DNA of 13,331 bases, taken from Thermotogaceae bacterium (GTDB lineage Bacteria; Thermotogota; Thermotogae; Thermotogales; Thermotogaceae). Under the pieces are notes generated by a model. The model made no database searches and had not been told where the DNA came from. It saw nothing but the letters and a program-made list of their open reading frames with translations. Below are positions 6,735-12,304 of the stretch, one piece after another. Location of the stretch: NCBI GenBank assembly GCA_027038385.1, contig JALVXE010000067.1, forward strand, positions 1-13,331, in the 5' to 3' direction. A program made the position numbers and the translations under genes. Numbering within the stretch: position 1 is the stretch's first letter; the number at the start of each line of letters is the position of its first letter.

Positions 6735-6741
6735 CACCTCC
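6735..6741 (-). promoter_or_regulatory. Ribosome binding site deciding the start of the outer-membrane-like gene
   Basis: Minus-strand GGAGGTG, a near-perfect anti-Shine-Dalgarno match, 6 bases before the GTG at 6728. It contains the other candidate GTG (6737), which therefore cannot be the start on this site. Confidence 0.7.
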
Positions 6742-6771
6742 TCAAAGATACCACTGTATTCATTTTACCAC

Positions 6772-7908
6772 TCACCTGAGGAGAGACAGAAAAACCCCAG
6801 CAGCTATGGCTGATCCTATGACACCGGCGACGTTTGGACCCATGGCGTGCATCAGTATGTAGTTGTGCGGATCTTCTTCCATCGCTATCTTCTGAGCAAC
6901 TCTGGCAGAATCCGGAACGGCGGAGACTCCAGCGGCCCCTATAAGTGGATTGACCTTGTTTTTCAAGAAAAGGTTCATGAACTTTGCGAAGAGAATGCCG
7001 GTGGCGAGAGCTGTGATAAAAGCGAACGCTCCAAGGCCGAATATCATCAGAGATTGAGGTCTTAAAAAGAGATCCGCCCTCGCTGTGGATCCAACTGAGA
7101 CCATAAGAAGTATCGTGACGGTGTCGAGTATGAACCTGCTAGCGGCTTCAACCAATCTCTTGACGACTCCGACCTCTCTCAGGAGGTTTCCGAACATCAG
7201 CATCCCAACGAGTGGAAGAGCCTTTGGAACGAGTGCACCGACTATGAGGGTTATTATTATGGGGAAAAGAACCCTTTCGAGTTTTGAAACGTGTCTTGGT
7301 TCGCCCATTCTTATCATTCTCTCTTCTTTAGTCGTCAGTGCTTTTGAGACTATTGGCTGAAGGACCGGTATTAATGCTATGTACGAGTACGCTGCTACCG
7401 CTATGACGGATAGAAGCTCTGGGGCGAACCTGGATGCTGTGTATATCGATGTAGGACCGTCAGCTCCGCCTATTATCGCTATGGACGCTGCCTGCTTGAG
7501 ATTGAAACCTATTGCTTTGGACAAGAGGAACGTTATGAATATCCCAGCCTGAGCGGCCGCGCCGAGGAATATCGTTATCGGGTATGAGAGCATGAATGAA
7601 AAGTCCGTGAGAGCCCCTATCCCCAGGAATATGAGCGGGGGATAGACGCCGGTGTAAAGGCCACGCTGGAGGTACCACAAGAGTCCTCCCTGAAGGCCAT
7701 CCCTTGGAGGGTTCAGAATTCCTGTTACGTCTGGAGGTATATTTGCGAGGATGATTCCGAAGGATATCGGGACCAGGAGCAGGGGTTCTGAGTTCTTCAC
7801 TACAGCTATGTATAGAAGTGCACCTGCAACGGCAAACATCACCAGATTACCTAGGGTGAAGCTATGAAACGATGTGTTTTCAAGATACCTGAGGAAGGCT
7901 TCCAGCAT
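6772..7908 (-). CDS. oadB: Sodium-pumping decarboxylase beta subunit (OadB family)
   Basis: A 378-residue polytopic inner-membrane protein of the OadB/GcdB/MmdB family. Signatures are GGADGPTSIYTA (147-158), NPLIGAAGVSAVPDSAR (320-336) and HAMGPNVAGVIGSA near the end. From memory of work on Klebsiella OadB, residues D203, Y229, N373, G377, S382 and R389 matter for sodium transport; with a constant offset of 53 they match D150, Y176, N320, G324, S329 and R336 here, so the channel looks intact. In that family the subunit couples decarboxylation of a carboxybiotin carrier to sodium export. No alpha (carboxyltransferase), gamma or biotin-carrier gene is in the window, so whether the substrate is oxaloacetate, methylmalonyl-CoA or glutaconyl-CoA is open. 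The ATG has an AGGGGGT site 6 bases upstream. It is first in a minus-strand run with the outer-membrane-like gene and tdh. Confidence 0.92.
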   Translation of the reverse strand: MLEAFLRYLENTSFHSFTLGNLVMFAVAGALLYIAVVKNSEPLLLVPISFGIILANIPPDVTGILNPPRDGLQGGLLWYLQRGLYTGVYPPLIFLGIGALTDFSFMLSYPITIFLGAAAQAGIFITFLLSKAIGFNLKQAASIAIIGGADGPTSIYTASRFAPELLSVIAVAAYSYIALIPVLQPIVSKALTTKEERMIRMGEPRHVSKLERVLFPIIITLIVGALVPKALPLVGMLMFGNLLREVGVVKRLVEAASRFILDTVTILLMVSVGSTARADLFLRPQSLMIFGLGAFAFITALATGILFAKFMNLFLKNKVNPLIGAAGVSAVPDSARVAQKIAMEEDPHNYILMHAMGPNVAGVIGSAIAAGVFLSLLR

Positions 7909-7956
7909 ATTTTTACCCCCTAATCGAGATTTGCAATCTGCCAGCGGCTGGTGTGT

Positions 7957-7986
7957 ATTTTACAGAATCGAGTGTTGATTTTGAAA
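7957..7986 (-). promoter_or_regulatory. Possible promoter of oadB operon
   Basis: On the minus strand TAAAAT (7962-7957) is a good -10 match. TTTCAA (7986-7981), 18 bases upstream, is only a weak -35. The start would fall near 7950, at the CCAGCGGCTGG palindrome, leaving a leader of about 42 bases. The call rests mainly on the -10 and on position. Confidence 0.35.
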
Positions 7987-8013
7987 GAGATTTTTCAACA
8001 GATTCTGATCACG

Positions 8014-8044
8014 TTGCGAATTTTTCATTTCGAGAGTTTATAAT
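8014..8044 (+). promoter_or_regulatory. Likely promoter of the membrane protein / metallophosphoesterase operon
   Basis: A perfect TATAAT at 8039-8044 is preceded by TTGCGA (8014-8019), a four-of-six match to the -35, with a long 19-base spacer. The start would be near 8051, about 33 bases before the GTG at 8084. The -10 is convincing, the -35 less so. Confidence 0.5.
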
Positions 8045-8083
8045 TGACCTGCAAGCGAATTTTGAAAATCAGGGGGAGAAGAC

Positions 8084-8602
8084 GTGAAAGGAAGAATATC
8101 GATGGTATCGATGGAGAGTCTCCTTAGGTTTCCCTTTTCACGGACTGTGATCGCTGTTTGGAAGCTCTTCTCAAAAGATGAGGATTTTTGGAAGGCAACG
8201 ATAGTCAGTAGGTTGATATCTTTGAAGTTTAGAGGCGTGAGCTTGGAGGATTTCAAAAAGATGGCGAGGGGTTTCGGAAGATCGAAAAAGTCAGAGATAA
8301 TCTCGAAGTACGCCGTGAGCTATTTCATAAAGGTCGTTGCGGAAGACCTCTTCTCTGGAATAATAGTCACCGGGATACTTGACATATTCCTGGACCTTCC
8401 GCTGAAGGAGTTCGTTTTAGAACTCTTCTTTTTGACGTTTGCCTTCGCGGTTTTTGATACAATAGCTTTCCTAAAGATCGAATTCTCTGCGATCAAATAC
8501 AGAGACGAGATACTCGAAGTTGTGGAAAGGCTGTACCATGATGAAAGGGTTCCAAATTTCGAGTACATAAGAAAGATCATTGAAGGAAAGGAGATGGTTT
8601 GA
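8084..8602 (+). CDS. Predicted membrane protein, family not recognised
   Basis: A 172-residue protein that I cannot assign. It starts at GTG with GGGGGAG 5 bases upstream. The first 80 residues are basic and amphipathic, with several aromatic and lysine-rich helices and no signal peptide. Two hydrophobic segments follow (about 82-104, VVAEDLFSGIIVTGILDIFL, and about 109-131, FVLELFFLTFAFAVFDTIAF), consistent with a helical hairpin in the inner membrane, although both contain acidic residues. The remaining 40 residues form a charged amphipathic helix. Its stop overlaps the start of the metallophosphoesterase gene (TGATG), so the two are made together. A function in the envelope linked to that enzyme is inference only. 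An alternative is a soluble helical protein with a buried hydrophobic core. Confidence 0.75.
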   Translation: MKGRISMVSMESLLRFPFSRTVIAVWKLFSKDEDFWKATIVSRLISLKFRGVSLEDFKKMARGFGRSKKSEIISKYAVSYFIKVVAEDLFSGIIVTGILDIFLDLPLKEFVLELFFLTFAFAVFDTIAFLKIEFSAIKYRDEILEVVERLYHDERVPNFEYIRKIIEGKEMV

Positions 8603-10458
8603 TGAAAAAGTTGATTTTTCTTCTGGTCATCACTGCAGCTCTCACCTCATTTTCTCTGAGCGGCATATGCCCCTTCCCTGGGGATATAACGCTGAAGAGC
8701 TCTGGTGGGATCGCGGAGTTCAGAGGTGGGACCCTTGTAGACTTGGCGCCGAAAAGTGGTTTCGACATACTGAGGAACCTCGAGATAGTCGTTAACAGGA
8801 AGAAGTTCGTTCCAAGCGAGTGGAGGCTTTCCGGAAGCTCTATGAGAGTCACTGGAGCAGCTGGGAGGTTCCAGGTTGAGGTTCTTTACAAATGGGATGG
8901 AAAGAGACTCGATGTATCCGTCGCTTCGAAAGATCACATGTCAGACGTCAGGTTTTTGGTGGCTCTGTGCGACTTCGAACCTCTGATAGTCAGAGGGATG
9001 AACTACCATTTCGTCCAGGGAAGGCACACGGCGTATGGCTTTGAGCTGAAAAGATCTAGATCTTTCTTCATGGGCGGAAGGTTCATAATAATGTACAGAA
9101 ACGCTGGAAAGAGCTTGACGTTGAAGATTTACGTCGATAGGGACCTTGAGAGCGTTAAGAAGGATATGGGACTCTCAAGTGAAGAGAAGGAGTTCTCGGT
9201 GATCGATCAATACGGGAAACCGCTGCCTGGAGTCGTTGTGGTGGAAAGCTCAAATGGAAAGGTCGTGAGCGCCGCCCAGGCGGATGAGAACGGAAAATTG
9301 GAGATATCCTACAAGGGAGGTGCGAGCTTTTCACTCCTTTGGGGTGAGGACTACGAGATAGAGAAGGTTTCGGGATCGAAGATAGTGGTCAAGGTTCCAA
9401 AGAGCGGATGGAGATGGGACCCTTACCTTTCTGGAGCGGATTACAACGGTGTTTGGGTGGCTTTCAGAACCTGGAGACCCACTAAAGGAATGGTGGTGTA
9501 CAAGGGAAGGAAGTTCTCGGATAGCGTGATAGACACTTTCCACAACATAGAGGTTACAGGGATGAAACCAGGGGAGTTGGGGAAGGCACTCGTAAAAGCT
9601 GGAAACCTTGAGAGGTATGTTTATCTTAAGACTCTGAAGAGGAAGGACATAAAATTCCTCGTTTACGGGGATACGAGAACGAACGAGGATTGGCACGAAA
9701 TGGTTTGTAAATCGATGGAGAAGGAAAATGCGGATTTCATAATACACACGGGAGATCTCGTTGAGAGCGGTGATCTAAAAAGGGATTGGGATAAGTTTTT
9801 CGAGGCAGGAAAGTACGTGTATTTCAACACACCGATATTTCCAACGCTTGGAAACCACGAGAGAAATTCGCCACTTTACTACCAGGCTTTCACTCTTAGA
9901 AGAGGTGGAGGAGATTTCGACAAGAGGTGGTACTCTTACACGGTCGGTGATATCTATTTCATAGTCCTGGACAGCAACGTTTCTGAAGGCTCGAGCGTTT
10001 ACAAGTCCGAAACGGAATGGCTTGAAAGGGAGCTGAAGAAAGCGCAATCTTACAAGTTCATCGTCGTCTATTTCCACCATCCGTTCTTCACGAATTCACC
10101 GAACAGAGAACCCACACTTAAGGAAGAGTGGAAAAAACTCTTCGAGAAATACAGGGTAAGCGTGGTCTTCAACGGGCATATACACCACTACGAGAGGTTC
10201 CTTATAAACGGCGTTATGTATGTGACAACCGGAGGAGGAGGGGCGCCTCTAGGATTCGGTCTGCTCTCGTCAAGGAGAACCCATATAAAAGGGACGAAAG
10301 CGGGAGTGGCTGGGTATCTACACTACGTCGTAGCTCAGGTTGAAAAGGGTGGGGTCAAGTTTACCGTGAAAGCCGTTGCGAAGTACAACTGGGGGAAGTT
10401 GGACACGTCGGTTAAGGGGAAAGTCATAGACGAATTCTTCATACCTTTCAGAAAGTGA
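8602..10458 (+). CDS. Secreted calcineurin-like metallophosphoesterase with N-terminal beta domains
   Basis: A 618-residue protein beginning with a signal peptide (KKLIFLLVITAALTSFSLSG). Residues about 20-190 are a beta-rich region I do not recognise. Residues 198-245 (VIDQYGKPLPGVVVV, then DENGKLEISYKGG) resemble a carboxypeptidase-regulatory or CNA-B-like fold. About 270-345 resembles the fibronectin-like domain preceding purple acid phosphatases. The catalytic domain has the full metallophosphoesterase motif set: GDTR (D357), GDL (D385), GNHE (N418, H419), HHP (H492, H493) and GHIHH (H526, H528). The tyrosine of purple acid phosphatases (GDxxxY) is missing, so a two-metal calcineurin-type centre is likelier than the purple type. 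Probable role: phosphomonoester or diester hydrolysis outside the inner membrane; substrate unknown. The ATG is chosen because GGAGATG lies 5 bases upstream; the TTG one codon earlier is less likely. C23 is not in a proper lipobox. A hairpin terminator follows directly. Confidence 0.88.
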   Translation: MKKLIFLLVITAALTSFSLSGICPFPGDITLKSSGGIAEFRGGTLVDLAPKSGFDILRNLEIVVNRKKFVPSEWRLSGSSMRVTGAAGRFQVEVLYKWDGKRLDVSVASKDHMSDVRFLVALCDFEPLIVRGMNYHFVQGRHTAYGFELKRSRSFFMGGRFIIMYRNAGKSLTLKIYVDRDLESVKKDMGLSSEEKEFSVIDQYGKPLPGVVVVESSNGKVVSAAQADENGKLEISYKGGASFSLLWGEDYEIEKVSGSKIVVKVPKSGWRWDPYLSGADYNGVWVAFRTWRPTKGMVVYKGRKFSDSVIDTFHNIEVTGMKPGELGKALVKAGNLERYVYLKTLKRKDIKFLVYGDTRTNEDWHEMVCKSMEKENADFIIHTGDLVESGDLKRDWDKFFEAGKYVYFNTPIFPTLGNHERNSPLYYQAFTLRRGGGDFDKRWYSYTVGDIYFIVLDSNVSEGSSVYKSETEWLERELKKAQSYKFIVVYFHHPFFTNSPNREPTLKEEWKKLFEKYRVSVVFNGHIHHYERFLINGVMYVTTGGGGAPLGFGLLSSRRTHIKGTKAGVAGYLHYVVAQVEKGGVKFTVKAVAKYNWGKLDTSVKGKVIDEFFIPFRK

Positions 10459-10481
10459 AAGGGCGGGGATACCCGCCCTTT
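10458..10481. terminator. Bidirectional hairpin terminator between convergent genes
   Basis: A 10-bp perfect stem (AAAGGGCGGG / CCCGCCCTTT) with a GATA loop begins at the last base of the metallophosphoesterase stop and ends one base before the stop of the M50-like gene. The A/T ends give a U-rich tail in both directions (cttttta on plus, tttcacttt on minus). The GGGCGGG core is shared with the terminator at 501-522. Confidence 0.88.
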
Positions 10482-11090
10482 TTAAATCCCTATCATGGAG
10501 TTCACGAATGAATTTATCATCTTGACGAACGGATCCATCATGAGCGGTAGTATCCAAAGGGCCAAGAGGGATAGTAGGAAGAGCGTTCCATATACTTCGT
10601 ATTTCATAACCCAAGATGAGTATTTCTCTGGAAGGAGTGCCTCCAATATCTTGGAACCGTCGAGCGGTGGTATTGGAAAAAGCGAAAATATCGAGTACGT
10701 GAAGCTATAAAGTGTTGATTTGTAGAAAACTTCGAATGCGAACGAGTGCCTAAGTAGATTTTTCGTTATTCCGGCGAATATGACCGCTTCGAAAACGTTT
10801 AGAATGGGACCAGAGATCGCGACTATCAGAAGTCCGTACCTTTTCATCTTCCAAGGCCTCAGGGGGACGGGTCTCGTCCAACCGAAATCGAAAATCATGA
10901 AGGCTATTGTCCCTATCGGATCCAAGTGGACGAGCGGATTTATGGAAAGCCTGCCAGCTTTCTTAGGAGTGTCATCCCCCAAGAGGAGTGCTATCCATGC
11001 CTTGAGGTATTCTCTGGGTATGGCCAGAATCGACACAGCTAAGAGCCCCGATAGTAACTCATTCGGGGCTAGCCTCTCAAGGTAGCTCAT
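10482..11090 (-). CDS. M50 (site-2 protease-like) membrane protein lacking the HExxH motif, probable pseudoprotease
   Basis: A 202-residue polytopic membrane protein with the architecture of small M50 peptidases: LLGDDTPKKAGRLSINPL (37-53), HLDPIG, PVPL (74-77), SGPILN (93-98) and FPIPPLDG (138-145) carrying the metal-ligand aspartate D144. Where active members have HExxHA before the GD-x-T motif, this protein reads REYLKA (R26, E27, K30): both zinc-binding histidines are replaced while the glutamate stays. The flanking sequence aligns without gaps and the codons are clear, so a frameshift is unlikely. Active relatives cut transmembrane substrates; this one is predicted to be unable to bind zinc normally and may act as a scaffold or chaperone-like binder. 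The ATG has GAGGATG 5 bases upstream. It follows kbl after 27 bases, so probably shares its transcript, and ends at a shared terminator. Confidence 0.82.
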   Translation of the reverse strand: MSYLERLAPNELLSGLLAVSILAIPREYLKAWIALLLGDDTPKKAGRLSINPLVHLDPIGTIAFMIFDFGWTRPVPLRPWKMKRYGLLIVAISGPILNVFEAVIFAGITKNLLRHSFAFEVFYKSTLYSFTYSIFSLFPIPPLDGSKILEALLPEKYSSWVMKYEVYGTLFLLSLLALWILPLMMDPFVKMINSFVNSMIGI

Positions 11091-11117
11091 AAATCCATCC
11101 TCTCCAAGGTGACTCCA

Positions 11118-12302
11118 TTATTTTATCACGTCTAATTCTTTTCCCACCTTTTCAAACTTCTCTATGGCGAAATCGAGATCGTCTTTGGTGTGAACTGCAC
11201 TTATCATTACCCTTATCCTCGCTTTCCCTTTGGGAACGGTCGGGTACCCTATGGCTTGGGCGAATACTCCCTCCTCGAACAACCTCCTGCTGAACTCCGT
11301 AGCAAGCTTCGCATCGTACAGCATCACGGGAGTAATCGGAGTCTCGCTGTGTCCAGTGTCAAAGCCGAGCGCGTTCATTTTCTCTTTGAAGTACTTCGCG
11401 TTATCCCAGAGCCTTTTAACCCTCTCGTCAGATTCCATCAATATCTTCACCGCTTCCAGAGCAGCAGCCGTGTCGGCTGGCGAAAGAGGTGAGCTGAAGA
11501 GGAAAGGTCTCGATCTCTGCTTCAGATAATCGATGAGCTCCTTCTTACCGGCCACGTATCCTCCGACAACTCCGAAGGCTTTCGAGAGCGTTCCAACCTC
11601 TATATCCACCCTTCCGTGAAGGTTGAAATGATCTACTATTCCCCTTCCGTGGCTCCCTAGGACTCCTTCTCCATGCGCGTCGTCCACCATCACCATGGCG
11701 TCGTACTTCTCCGCGAGCTCGACTATCCCCGGAAGGGGCGCGAGGTCTCCATCCATTGAGAAGACCCCATCCGTCACGATTAACTTTCTCCTGAAGTTTT
11801 CCTTTGAAGCTTCCTCCAATTTTGCCTTTAGGTCGTCGAGATCGTTGTGTTTGTAGACATACCTTTTGGCTTTTGTGAGTCTTATCCCGTCTATTATCGA
11901 AGCGTGGTTGAGTTCATCAGAGAAGACGGCATCCTCCGGCCCAAGCAGAGTGGGTATAACGGCCTGGTTGGTTATGAACCCCGTCTGGAAGAAAAGAGCC
12001 GCTTCGACTCCCTTGAACTTCGCAAGAGCCTCTTCAAGCTCCTCGTGTATTTTCAAGCTTCCGGCTATCGTTCTGACGGCTCCGGGTCCTACTCCCCAGT
12101 AGTCTATAGCCATTTTGGCCGCTTCTTTCAGTCTGGGCTCGTCTGCAAATCCGAGGTAGTTGTTCGAGCATAGGTTCAGAACCTTCTTTCCCTCTATCTT
12201 CAGCCAAGAACCCTGCGGCCCTTCGAGCGTCCTTATGTAGATGTACAGACCTTGATTTTTGAGGTCTTCCATTTCTTTCACGAGCTGGCTGTAATCGAAC
12301 AT
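11118..12302 (-). CDS. kbl: 2-amino-3-ketobutyrate CoA ligase (glycine C-acetyltransferase)
   Basis: A 394-residue PLP enzyme of the alpha-oxoamine synthase family. Visible motifs are CSNNYLGFADEP near residue 45, ELNHASIIDG with H133, DGVFSMDGDLAPL, VDDAHGEGVLG with D207 and H210, and TLSKAFGVVGGY with the PLP lysine K241. In the known pathway KBL cleaves 2-amino-3-ketobutyrate with CoA to glycine and acetyl-CoA, following TDH, whose gene is about 6 kb away in this window. That supports KBL over the closely related BioF (8-amino-7-oxononanoate synthase), since no other biotin genes are present, but sequence alone does not fully separate them. An AAGGAGGTG site lies upstream. It is 8 bases from the ATG at 12302 and 2 bases from a GTG at 12308 that would overlap the chemoreceptor stop as GTGA, so the start is uncertain by two codons. 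Cytoplasmic; probably co-transcribed with the receptor and the M50-like gene. Confidence 0.87.
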   Translation of the reverse strand: MFDYSQLVKEMEDLKNQGLYIYIRTLEGPQGSWLKIEGKKVLNLCSNNYLGFADEPRLKEAAKMAIDYWGVGPGAVRTIAGSLKIHEELEEALAKFKGVEAALFFQTGFITNQAVIPTLLGPEDAVFSDELNHASIIDGIRLTKAKRYVYKHNDLDDLKAKLEEASKENFRRKLIVTDGVFSMDGDLAPLPGIVELAEKYDAMVMVDDAHGEGVLGSHGRGIVDHFNLHGRVDIEVGTLSKAFGVVGGYVAGKKELIDYLKQRSRPFLFSSPLSPADTAAALEAVKILMESDERVKRLWDNAKYFKEKMNALGFDTGHSETPITPVMLYDAKLATEFSRRLFEEGVFAQAIGYPTVPKGKARIRVMISAVHTKDDLDFAIEKFEKVGKELDVIK

Positions 12303-12304
12303 CT

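Larger units (their letters stand above)
7909..8083. other. Divergent intergenic region with dyad symmetries
   Basis: This 175-base gap separates oadB (-) from the plus-strand operon and is the largest non-coding stretch in the window. It is AT-rich and holds candidate promoters both ways plus short dyads: CCAGCGGCTGG (7941-7951), TTGAAA-N6-TTTCAA (7981-7998) and ATTTTGAAAAT (8059-8069). The nonamer ATTTTGAAA occurs at 7978 and again at 8059, on either side of the plus-strand promoter. No RNA gene or riboswitch fold was recognised. Confidence 0.6.

Noticed and set aside
8660..8680. Lipoprotein signal at C23 of the metallophosphoesterase
   Set aside because: The residue before the cysteine is isoleucine (SGIC), not glycine, alanine or serine, so the lipobox is not met; an ordinary signal peptide is more likely.
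10990..11030. Frameshift or misread hiding an HExxH in the M50-like gene
   Set aside because: Residues before and after REYLKA align smoothly with the family spacing (AW, LLGDDT follow at the usual distance), and neither neighbouring frame gives HExxH.
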